A program made the translations under genes and the position numbers. Below the pieces are notes generated by a model. The model made no database searches, was not told the origin of the DNA, and worked only from the letters and a program-made list of their open reading frames with translations. This document shows positions 1 to 10,400 of a DNA stretch of 17,658 nucleotides, piece by piece. The DNA comes from Planctomycetaceae bacterium (GTDB lineage: Bacteria; Planctomycetota; Planctomycetia; Pirellulales; Pirellulaceae), in NCBI GenBank assembly GCA_022614795.1, contig JAKEHX010000556.1, positions 1 through 17,658 of the forward strand, given 5' to 3'. Position 1 is the first letter of the stretch. Each line of letters starts with the position of its first letter.

Positions 1-111
1 CCCTCCTTGGCTTGGTCTGTTGACACAAACCATTCTGAGGAACCCTCTTGCGTTCACCTATGCTGATCTAGCCGGACTTGGAACTACTGAAATTGCAAAA
101 TAGAAAATGCA

Positions 112-3927
<3,816 letters not shown>

Positions 3928-3993
3928 CGATGGGCAGTCTAGTGAATCTCTCACTATCCTATTCATCCCGATTTGTGGCAACCCGCGGGAATC

Positions 3994-4022
3994 GTAGACA
4001 TCACGCTCCGCGTGAGGCCTAC
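3994..4022. repeat. Short hairpin repeat upstream of metH
   Basis: The stem TCACGC (4001-4006) pairs with GCGTGA (4010-4015) around a TCC loop, with an outer GTAG/CTAC pair at 3994-3997 and 4019-4022. The 13-base core CACGCTCCGCGTG is identical to the core of the element inside metH at 2887-2899. The flanking pair changes together, G-C there and T-A here, so this is a solo copy of the same family. Confidence 0.7.
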
Positions 4023-4231
4023 GGTGTGGCAAACGGCTGAGTCTGGGCAAGGAGGGAAGAGAAAACGACGGAAAAAAGGTTCGGAGGATCGGCAAACTCT
4101 GCCCAGCTCTCAAGATCGCTACCACCCCTACCGATAAAGGACGAGCGGCATGGGCCGCGCATCGACTTTGCGCGCCCCGTGCGCCAAGGACGGTGCTGGC
4201 CCAGAGCTGCCGCGGGCAAAATGCCTATCGC

Positions 4232-4240
4232 GGGAAAGGA
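4232..4240 (+). promoter_or_regulatory. Shine-Dalgarno site fixing the start at 4249
   Basis: The purine run GGGAAAGGA ends 8 bases before the ATG at 4249. This favours the internal ATG over the upstream in-frame ATG at 4150, which has no such site and would add a non-conserved-looking leader. Confidence 0.7.
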
Positions 4241-4248
4241 CGCCCGAA

Positions 4249-5433
4249 ATGACCGCCACGTTCACGGCTGAAAGACGCCGCTCGCCGACGCCGCCGCGGC
4301 CCCTGCGCGAGCTGCCCGTGCTGTTCCACTTGATGGATGTCAGCCGGCCCAAGGGATATACGGCTCCTGCGCCGCCAGCGTTTACGCTGGGTTCGGCGGC
4401 CGACGCGCTGCCGCATCGCGAGTCGCCGCTGTCCGGCAGGTTGCCCAGTGAGCCGGCGATCGAAGGAGCCGAGTCGTTCGACCTGGAAACCGCATCGGAG
4501 CTGGTGCAAACGAAGGCGTATGGAAGCCTGCCGCCGGATGCACCCCAGCTGGGCGCACAGCCCGGAGACCCCCGCGCGGATGCAGCCGGCGCGCACTCGG
4601 ACCATGACAGCATCGACACGATTTCCTCACTGGAAACTCCTCCACCGCCTGCGGACGAGGCGGTGACGCTCCGCCAGCGAGCGGAAGAGCGACAGCGCAA
4701 GCGGCAGGAGGGGAAAAAGGACGACTGGTTCACTACGCAAGGAAAATTCATTGCGATAGGGTTTTTGGCGGCGCTTGTCGTCACCATTTACGTCGCTCGC
4801 ACGAGCCGCAAGCCGGCCTCTCCGCCGGTCGCCGCGAAATCGCATGTCCACGCGGGCACGGCGGCCAAGGCCAAGGCGGCTCAGAAGTCCGCCGCGAAGC
4901 CAGCGGCTATCGCGGAATCGGCCAGGATCACCAGCGTCCGTCCGACTGCCAAACCGGCGGTCAGCCAGCCAGCCGCGAGCCAGCCCACGACGGCCCTTCA
5001 TCCGCCGACGATTCCGCAACTGGCCCCGCAGCGAGAGCCCGCGAAAACGCCGGCCGATGAGACGCTGTTCACGTTCACCCGGCGAACCGACGAGCGGGTC
5101 GCGGCCAGCAACGCGACTCCGGCCGCCGCGCCAGCCGCTGTGCCCCAGACGAACACGGCGGCACCGCCACTGGTGCCGCAACCAGCTCCGCAAGCCGTCC
5201 CGCAAACCGCAGCCGCGTCTGCTCCGGCAACGCCCCACTTACAGCCGCAGTATCCGGCGACGAGCTACCCCAGCACCTATCAGCCGGTTGCTCCGCCGCC
5301 GGTCTATGCACCGCCTCCGGCATCACCGGCCGGCCCGAACTTAGGTCCGGCCGCGAGCACGATGCCGCTCTACCCCACGACCAATTCTGCCAGCGGGACT
5401 CGATATGAGCGCACTGGATCAGGCCTTTATTAA
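4249..5433 (+). CDS. Single-pass membrane protein with Ala/Pro-rich C-terminal half, function unknown
   Basis: Protein of 394 residues that I do not recognise. The N-terminal half (about 1-140) is polar and starts MTATFTAERRR. A highly charged, probably helical stretch around 143-163 (RQRAEERQRKRQEGKK) precedes one hydrophobic segment at about 167-184 (FIAIGFLAALVVTIYVA). After it come about 210 residues dominated by Ala, Pro, Gln and Ser, likely disordered and possibly periplasmic. The charge pattern suggests the N-terminus stays in the cytoplasm. The ATG at 4249 has a good Shine-Dalgarno site. The 3' end overlaps the next gene by 29 bases in another frame, which suggests translational coupling. 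Its neighbours, a Wzc/CpsD-like ATPase and an ExeA-like ATPase, point to a role in envelope assembly or export. It may be the membrane anchor of that set (inference). Confidence 0.8.
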   Translation: MTATFTAERRRSPTPPRPLRELPVLFHLMDVSRPKGYTAPAPPAFTLGSAADALPHRESPLSGRLPSEPAIEGAESFDLETASELVQTKAYGSLPPDAPQLGAQPGDPRADAAGAHSDHDSIDTISSLETPPPPADEAVTLRQRAEERQRKRQEGKKDDWFTTQGKFIAIGFLAALVVTIYVARTSRKPASPPVAAKSHVHAGTAAKAKAAQKSAAKPAAIAESARITSVRPTAKPAVSQPAASQPTTALHPPTIPQLAPQREPAKTPADETLFTFTRRTDERVAASNATPAAAPAAVPQTNTAAPPLVPQPAPQAVPQTAAASAPATPHLQPQYPATSYPSTYQPVAPPPVYAPPPASPAGPNLGPAASTMPLYPTTNSASGTRYERTGSGLY

Positions 5434-7294
5434 GGCCTACGCGAAGGATGGACCACCGCTGGACGGTGTTGCTGGCGGCGGGCTGCGCAGTGGCGCTGCC
5501 TACGCGCCGGCCGCTGCGCCGATGGCCGGTACGGCTGTGGGCGCGAGGGGAGTACGCGCAGCGGCCGACGCCGACGCAATCGAGCGGATCTATCACGACG
5601 CCGTGCTGTATCGCGTCGATCCTCCGCGGGCCGCCGCGCGGCGAAGTGCCGTTCCCACGCCGCACATTCAATTGCCGCCGCGGACATCGCCGCGCCGCAA
5701 TGTCCGCCGGTCGATGCTCCAGCTGCTCGGTCAACTGGGCGCCACGCCAATGCCGGTCGAGCCTCCGCCGCGGCAGTCGAGCGTGATCCGTCCGCCGGTC
5801 GCCGAACGGCGGTCGCGACTCGATGACCACGGCTCACGCCGGCTTGCGCCTCCGGCCCGCCGTACAGCGCCCGCCGCTCGCCCGCCGGAAACTGGCCCCA
5901 GCCGCCGCGCGGTGCGATCGCTGGCGGAAATCGCCAACCAGCTTGCGCCGCCTCCAACTCCGCCTCCGCTGCCGCGCGAGCAGCGCGTGGAGCTGAGACC
6001 GGAGATTGTGTTCGACCCGCCGCAGGCCGACGAGCCCATGCCAGTGGCAGCGCCTGAGCCGAAGTTGCCCGCGCCGCCGCCGAACATTGCGCCGCTCAAT
6101 CTGGCCAGGGAATTCCAGCCGCAATTCGAAGTGCACGGCCACTGGGAGGCCGATGCGGCGCAGGTGCCAGGCTCGCTGGTCGTCTTGCCCGAGCCGGCCG
6201 ACTTGCACATTACCCAGCCCGCGCCGCTGGTGGAGCTGAAGCTGGATGCCTTGCCAGTCGCACGGCCGCTCGAAATTGAGCCGCCGGCTCCAACGGTCCC
6301 GAGCTTCCGCGTCGATCCGCCGCACGCGGCGGTTGCCGCCAAACCGCACGCCCACTTCGCACCGAAAATCGAAGCAGATCCTGCCGCCGACGAGCCGGCC
6401 GATGCGACGGCCGCCGATCGTGACGAGCCGCAAGCCAAAGCTGACGACGCAGCTGCACCAGTTGCGCAACCCTCCAACAGCGCTGCGCAGGAACTCGACT
6501 TCGCCGACCGCGAATCCGCGGCCGCGGACGCGGCGACCGAGCCCGCGACAAATTCCGACTGGAATGAGCTGGCGCCCTCGCCGCGCGTGGACGACGCCCA
6601 GTCCAGCGACTGCGTGCCGCTGTGGGAGGTCGATCGCTTCCAGTGGCCGATCACGGTCGAGCGGCTCGTCTCGGACAAGGACGGCTATTTTGCCCAGGCC
6701 AGCGGCCGCCTCTTGGCCGCGGTCCGCGACGGCTTGCGGACGCTCGCCGTCAGCGGCAGCCGCCGCGGCGAAGGCCGGACGACGCTCGCCCTGGCCCTGG
6801 CGCGGTCGGCCGCCAACGCCGGCATTCAGGTCGCGGTGATCGACGCCGATTTCGCCCGTCCACAACTGGCGGCCCGCATCGGCCTGGAAGTCAATCACGG
6901 CTGGCAGGACGCCGCGACCGGCCTGGTGCCGCTCAGCGAGACGGCCGTCCGGTCGCTATCGGACAATATCACGATCCTCCCGCTCGAAGCTTCGGCTGCC
7001 CGCACGAACCTGTCGCTCGCCGATCCGCGCGTGACCGCGACGCTGCGGGCCGCGGCAGCCACGTTCGAGCTGGTGATCGTCGACCTGGGCCCGCTGACGG
7101 TGAGCGACGAGCCGCTCTTTCCCGCGGACGAGGCCTGCCCGCTGGACGCGGCCATTGTCGTCCGCGATCTCCGCTATGCCTCGGCCGCCGAAAGCGAAGA
7201 CATCGGCCAGCGGCTCATGGCGGCAGGCGTCGAGGCGGTCGGCATCGCCGAGAACTTCGTCGTCCTGGAAGAAATCCCGGTGACGTCGGTCTAG
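5405..7294 (+). CDS. Wzc/CpsD-like (ParA/MinD-superfamily) P-loop protein with long disordered N-terminus and Arg in the P-loop
   Basis: Protein of 629 residues opening MSALDQAFIKAYAKDG. Residues of about 20-430 are Pro/Ala-rich and probably disordered. Residues of about 435-629 form a domain like the cytoplasmic part of bacterial tyrosine kinases (Wzc, CpsD). It has a P-loop GSRRGEGRTT (451-460), a Walker A' strand VAVIDADFARP with Asp480 and Asp482, and a Walker B-like LVIVDLGP with Asp560. The P-loop Lys is replaced by Arg458, the usual kinase form being GEGKT/S. The C-terminus, EEIPVTSV, has no tyrosine cluster. It may therefore bind nucleotide weakly or act as a scaffold rather than a kinase. 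The start overlaps the end of the upstream gene, which suggests coupling. With the ExeA-like gene downstream, polysaccharide export or envelope work is likely but unproven. Confidence 0.82.
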   Translation: MSALDQAFIKAYAKDGPPLDGVAGGGLRSGAAYAPAAAPMAGTAVGARGVRAAADADAIERIYHDAVLYRVDPPRAAARRSAVPTPHIQLPPRTSPRRNVRRSMLQLLGQLGATPMPVEPPPRQSSVIRPPVAERRSRLDDHGSRRLAPPARRTAPAARPPETGPSRRAVRSLAEIANQLAPPPTPPPLPREQRVELRPEIVFDPPQADEPMPVAAPEPKLPAPPPNIAPLNLAREFQPQFEVHGHWEADAAQVPGSLVVLPEPADLHITQPAPLVELKLDALPVARPLEIEPPAPTVPSFRVDPPHAAVAAKPHAHFAPKIEADPAADEPADATAADRDEPQAKADDAAAPVAQPSNSAAQELDFADRESAAADAATEPATNSDWNELAPSPRVDDAQSSDCVPLWEVDRFQWPITVERLVSDKDGYFAQASGRLLAAVRDGLRTLAVSGSRRGEGRTTLALALARSAANAGIQVAVIDADFARPQLAARIGLEVNHGWQDAATGLVPLSETAVRSLSDNITILPLEASAARTNLSLADPRVTATLRAAAATFELVIVDLGPLTVSDEPLFPADEACPLDAAIVVRDLRYASAAESEDIGQRLMAAGVEAVGIAENFVVLEEIPVTSV

Positions 7295-7335
7295 TGTTTC
7301 GTCAACTCAAAAAATTAGGCTCGCGTGCGCTGCCC

Positions 7336-7413
7336 GAATGACCAATGTCCAAGCCCCAATGACCAATGGCAGACTTGCGGGATTGGTCATTGGTGCTTGG
7401 TCATTGGTCATTC
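7336..7413. repeat. 78-bp palindromic element between the two ATPase genes
   Basis: Inverted repeat with 32-nt arms, 7336-7367 and 7382-7413, matching at 30 of 32 positions around a 14-base loop. The arms are built from the word CAATGACCAAT/ATTGGTCATTG. It occupies most of the gap between the stop at 7294 and the start at 7465. In RNA it would form a very stable hairpin. No T-run follows, so it is not a classical terminator. Confidence 0.9.
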
Positions 7414-7464
7414 GAAACAGACACGGGAACCCTAAAATCAAAGCGTGACAAAGCACCAGGCAAT

Positions 7465-8295
7465 ATGTACGAACCGTACTGGCAACTTGACGCCCGCCCG
7501 TTCGACCATTCGGCCGACGAGCGGTTCTATTTTCCGGGCCCGTCGCAGCAGGCGGCTCTGCTCAAGCTGCGCTACGTGCTTGAGAACCGCCGCGGAGCCG
7601 CCCTTCTGGCGGGCGAGGCGGGACTCGGCAAAACGCTCCTCGCCCAGACGCTTCTCCGCCAGCTCGGCGATTCGTTCCTCCCGCGCGTGCATCTCGTCTT
7701 CCCGCAAATGCCCCCGGATCAGCTGCTGGCCTACCTCGCCGACCAGATCGCACCAGCTCCCGCCGCGGCACTCGCGACCATCGGCCACAGCCTCCAGCGG
7801 CTGGAAACGGCCCTTACCGAAAACGCCAAGGCCGGCCAACACGCGGTCATCGTCATCGACGAGGCCCAGCTTCTGCGCGGCTCGCAGTCGCTCGAGACCA
7901 TCCGCCTCTTGCTCAACCTGGAGCGCGACGCCCAGCCGCTGGCCACCGTCCTGCTTGTCGGGCAGACCGGCCTGGCGATTGACGTGCAGCGGCTGCCGCA
8001 GCTCGACCAGCGGGTGGCGGTCAAGTGCCTGTTGTCCCGGCTCACGGCCGACCAGTCGAAGGCCTATATCCTGCACCGGCTCACCGCAGCGGGGGCCAAG
8101 TGTCCCATCTTCGACGACGAATCGATCCACGAGATCCACAATCTCGCGCACGGCATTCCGCGGCGGATCAACCGCCTCTGCGATCTGGCTCTGCTCGTCG
8201 GCTACGGCGAAGAGCTGAAAACGATCGGCCGGGCGCAAATCACGGCGATTTACGACGAGCTGATGGGCGCGGCGCCGACGCTCGCCGCGGCGTAG
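7465..8295 (+). CDS. ExeA/GspA-like AAA ATPase
   Basis: Cytoplasmic AAA+ ATPase of the ExeA/GspA type, 276 residues. It opens MYEPYWQLDARPFD, like the family's 'Y...F.L...PF' start. It carries Walker A GEAGLGKT (50-57), Walker B VIVIDEAQLL with Asp132-Glu133, and a C-terminal sensor-like GIPRRINRLCD. In Aeromonas, ExeA works with ExeB to assemble the secretin. In other bacteria homologues accompany exopolysaccharide and pilus genes, so the partner here cannot be read from the gene alone. The ATG at 7465 was chosen because it begins the family N-terminus; the longer frame from 7366 merely translates the palindrome. The Shine-Dalgarno signal is weak (CCAGG). It follows the Wzc/CpsD-like gene by 170 bases on the same strand and may share its transcript. 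Confidence 0.9.
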   Translation: MYEPYWQLDARPFDHSADERFYFPGPSQQAALLKLRYVLENRRGAALLAGEAGLGKTLLAQTLLRQLGDSFLPRVHLVFPQMPPDQLLAYLADQIAPAPAAALATIGHSLQRLETALTENAKAGQHAVIVIDEAQLLRGSQSLETIRLLLNLERDAQPLATVLLVGQTGLAIDVQRLPQLDQRVAVKCLLSRLTADQSKAYILHRLTAAGAKCPIFDDESIHEIHNLAHGIPRRINRLCDLALLVGYGEELKTIGRAQITAIYDELMGAAPTLAAA

Positions 8296-8374
8296 GGTGG
8301 GCCCGCTCAGGCCCGCTGCGGATGATAGCGGTTAAGCTTGCCGCAGATGACCGCGTCCTGCACGACCCGGGCGA

Positions 8375-8710
8375 TTATTTCTTCGTCTCGGCAATAAATT
8401 CCCGTATCCGCTTCAGCCCCGCCGCGTGCGCTTTGGCCTCTTCCGTCCGGTCGGGGGCGGCTTCGATTTCTGCGATGGCGTTTTCCGCCGCGGCCCGCAA
8501 GTTTGCGTCCGCGCGCGTCAGGCAGTTCTTGAGCGCGGGAATGGCTGACTTGGCCTGCCGGCCGAAGAGGCCGATGCTGCCGGCGGCATTCCGGCGGACC
8601 CAATCGTCATCGTCGGCCAGCAGCCTTTCCAGCGCCGCCAGGTTGGCCGGATCGAAGCTGTCGAGGCGGGCGACGATGCCCGCCGACCAGCCGCGGACGC
8701 CGAGTGGTGA
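8375..8710 (-). pseudogene. HEAT-repeat protein remnant lacking a start
   Basis: The minus strand, read from about 8710 to the TAA at 8375-8377, gives a convincing helical-repeat sequence: LAALERLLADDDDWVRRNAA, then GRQAKSAIPALKNC and LRAAAENAIAEIE, ending RIREFIAETKK. This is the HEAT/PBS-lyase-like pattern (DDDxWVRRxAAxxIG, AIPAL). No ATG, GTG or TTG occurs in this frame between the end of the upstream gene and the repeat helices. Upstream the frame runs into the low-complexity element at 8736-8813 and then the previous gene in a different frame. It therefore looks like the 3' end of a larger gene whose 5' part was lost. Translation from an unusual start is possible but unsupported. Confidence 0.6.
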
Positions 8711-8735
8711 GTGAGTGAGTGGTGCGAGCGTGTCA

Positions 8736-8813
8736 GATGGAGGGACAGAGGGACAGAGCGACGGAGGGACTTGTCTGTCACTCCGTCTCTCATTCGCTCC
8801 GTCTCTCTGTCTT
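8736..8813. repeat. Imperfect purine/pyrimidine inverted repeat
   Basis: A purine-rich left part (8736-8770, words like GGGACAGAG and GACGGAG) faces a pyrimidine-rich right part (about 8780-8813, CTCCGTCTCTC, GTCTCTCTGTC). Their best pairing matches 15 of 17 positions locally. A short GTGAGTGAGTGAGTGG run lies beside it at 8706-8721. It separates the HEAT remnant from the stop of the gene at 8823. Confidence 0.65.
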
Positions 8814-8822
8814 GAACATCGC

Positions 8823-10262
8823 TCAGCGCACGACGCGCTGCGTCTTCGACTTCGGCAGGTTGGCCGCTTCGCGGAGCATGTCGAGCACTTTCTCGATCTT
8901 GCTGTGCGTGCGGGCCGACTGGCTGACCACCACCAGGCCGTTGTATTCGCCGATCGTGCCGGGTCCGCCCATCTCCTGCCAACTGTCGGGATTGACGGCA
9001 GTCGTGATGATGCGGAGGAGTTGCTCGGCCTTCAATTCCTCGGCGGTCATGGGCCGCTGCGGTTGGGCTAGCCCAACGCCGCCACCGGCCACTCCCATGC
9101 CGCCCATCATGCCCGGCTGGCCGCCGCCTGGCGGATCTCCGATCGGGCCGCCCAAGCCAGCGGCCTGCGGCAGGATTTCGTTGCGCGGACGACGGGGCGC
9201 TGAGGGCAATCCTTCGTCACGCGGTTCCAATGCGCCTTCGCCTCGGGGCGGCGCATCGCCGGGCACTGCGCCAGGATATCGGCCTCCCGCGCGCGGTCCA
9301 GACACTCCTGTTTCCGGTGCAAATGCTGGCGAGCCGCCAGGGTAGCCCGAACCGTCGCCCGACGCGCCCGGATATCCCCGACTTGAATCCCCAGGCGCTC
9401 CATAGCCTCCAGGCGCTCCATAGCCTCCAGGGAACCCGGGAACGCCTGGGACCATTCCCGGCCGCGGCAAACTCACCGTCGGCATGGTCAAGAGGTCGCG
9501 GCAGTCATAGACGCGGACCTCCATCGTTGCCTGGGCGTCGTCGGGCGTGGTGATGACCACCAGATCGTCCTTCTCGGTATAGACCAAGCCCAGGTCTTCG
9601 AGCATCACGTCGAGCAGCGTGCTGAGACGGACATTCTTGAGTCGCAGCGTGACCGCCTGGTCGAGCGCGACGCCGGCCTCTTCCAGCCGCTTGGCCTTGA
9701 AGATGATCTGCATCTGGCTCTTTTCCGCCAGGAATTCAACCGCATCCTTGAGCGGCGTCTCGACGAATTCCGCGTCGGTCCGCTGATCGAGCCGCTCGGC
9801 GAGCGTGCTAGCCGCCGCCACGTCGGCTTTGGCTTCCACGGGGGCGAACGGATCGGTCACACCGGCCTTGCCGGCAGCCTTGTCGGGGTCCTGGGCCCCT
9901 GGATCCTGCGCGACAAGCGCCGCCGCGCCCGGCCCGGCATTATGGCCTGGCCAGAAGGTGACGATACCCGCCGCGATCAAGACCACCGCCGCCACCGATG
10001 CTGTCGTGATTCTCATGATCCACCTGTTCCTTCTGCTCCGATTGAGCGAAACGAGCTCCGCGGCCAGCCCCGCCGCGTCGCCGAATTCTTCCAGTGCCTG
10101 CCGGACCGCCTCGTCGCGCGGCATGCCGCGGGCGAGCAATTCATCCATCCGGTCTTCCATGTGAGACCGGAATTCCTCGGCCACGCGCTCGCGCTCGCGC
10201 GGGCCGATCCGCAACAGGCGCGTGAGCAGGACGAGGTAGTTTTCGAATTCTTGCTGGGACAT
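8823..10262 (-). CDS. HAAS-like / TM / STN-like membrane protein, longer paralogue
   Basis: Protein of 479 residues. Residues 1-75 form a HAAS/DUF1700-like helical domain (FRSHMEDRMDELLARGMPRD, then EAVRQALEEFGDAAGLAAEL), a type often encoded beside PadR regulators. One TM helix spans about 83-104. Residues of about 159-242 resemble the short N-terminal domain of secretins and TonB receptors (STN): PLKDAVEFLAEKSQMQIIF, then LDVMLEDLGLVY. A Gly/Pro linker (about 265-400) contains a GGYGAP tandem repeat. The C-terminal domain (405-470, NPDSW, GGPGTIGEYNGLVVVSQ) is of a kind I associate with planctomycete STN proteins. The ATG at 10262 aligns with the paralogue; the open frame upstream only translates the palindrome. 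Likely topology is HAAS inside and STN outside. Probably regulated by the PadR two genes upstream; function unknown. Confidence 0.88.
   Translation of the reverse strand: MSQQEFENYLVLLTRLLRIGPRERERVAEEFRSHMEDRMDELLARGMPRDEAVRQALEEFGDAAGLAAELVSLNRSRRNRWIMRITTASVAAVVLIAAGIVTFWPGHNAGPGAAALVAQDPGAQDPDKAAGKAGVTDPFAPVEAKADVAAASTLAERLDQRTDAEFVETPLKDAVEFLAEKSQMQIIFKAKRLEEAGVALDQAVTLRLKNVRLSTLLDVMLEDLGLVYTEKDDLVVITTPDDAQATMEVRVYDCRDLLTMPTVSLPRPGMVPGVPGFPGGYGAPGGYGAPGDSSRGYPGASGDGSGYPGGSPAFAPETGVSGPRAGGRYPGAVPGDAPPRGEGALEPRDEGLPSAPRRPRNEILPQAAGLGGPIGDPPGGGQPGMMGGMGVAGGGVGLAQPQRPMTAEELKAEQLLRIITTAVNPDSWQEMGGPGTIGEYNGLVVVSQSARTHSKIEKVLDMLREAANLPKSKTQRVVR
9394..9429. repeat. 18-bp tandem duplication coding for GGYGAP
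   Basis: Two exact adjacent copies of an 18-base unit (GGCGCTCCATAGCCTCCA on the plus strand), 9394-9411 and 9412-9429. Within the gene they encode six-residue repeats in the Gly/Pro-rich linker, a likely site of length change by slippage. Confidence 0.85.
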
Positions 10263-10274
10263 GGGATTACCCCA

Positions 10275-10393
10275 ATGTCGAATGTCGAAAGTCAAATGAC
10301 GAATGAGATCCGAATGACGAAGCACGAATGACCCGCCACTCGTCATTTGGATTTCGACATTGATTCGTCATTTGGATTTCGCCCTTCGTCATT
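10275..10393. repeat. Palindromic element A, between the two HAAS-STN paralogues
   Basis: About 119 bases made of the words AATGTCGAA, AAATGACGAAT and their complements. The left arm 10279-10304 is identical to the left arm of the copy at 11496-11521. The right arm (about 10363-10393) is imperfect. It fills the gap between the stop at 10401 and the start at 10262, and reaches to within about 12 bases of the ATG, where a ribosome-binding site would be expected. Confidence 0.88.
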
Positions 10394-10400
10394 TTTTCCC

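Larger units (their letters stand above)
3928..4248. other. Divergent intergenic region between metH and the membrane-protein operon
   Basis: About 320 bases separating metH (minus) from the plus-strand operon. It must hold both promoters, but I see no convincing -35/-10 pair. I see no cobalamin or SAM riboswitch core for metH. It contains one short hairpin (3994-4022) and the Shine-Dalgarno site of the plus-strand gene. Reading frames stay open into it from both sides, but the encoded residues look non-coding. Confidence 0.6.

Noticed and set aside
3928..4125. N-terminal extension of metH to 4125
   Set aside because: The added 66 residues are Arg/Pro/Ser-rich, unlike any MetH N-terminus, and translate the hairpin at 3994-4022.
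3928..4248. Cobalamin or SAM riboswitch upstream of metH
   Set aside because: Expected for the gene in many bacteria, but I could not find a B12-box-like core or SAM aptamer pattern; a covariance-model search would settle it.
7366..7464. Upstream start for the ExeA-like ATPase
   Set aside because: The extra 33 residues (WSLVLGHWSF and so on) come from the right arm of the palindrome, and the family N-terminus begins at MYEPYWQLD.
7465..8295. Naming the locus a type II secretion system
   Set aside because: Only an ExeA-like ATPase is present; no secretin, pseudopilin or GspE/F/L/M genes occur in the window.
8307..8603. 98-codon minus-strand frame
   Set aside because: It overlaps the HEAT-like frame, which has far better protein character; this one is Arg/Gly-rich shadow sequence except for its short end.
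10263..10346. Upstream starts of both HAAS-STN genes (leader MTSGGSFVLRHS in each)
   Set aside because: The shared leader is only the translated palindrome; in the 11480 gene it is in another frame, so it cannot be a conserved N-terminus.
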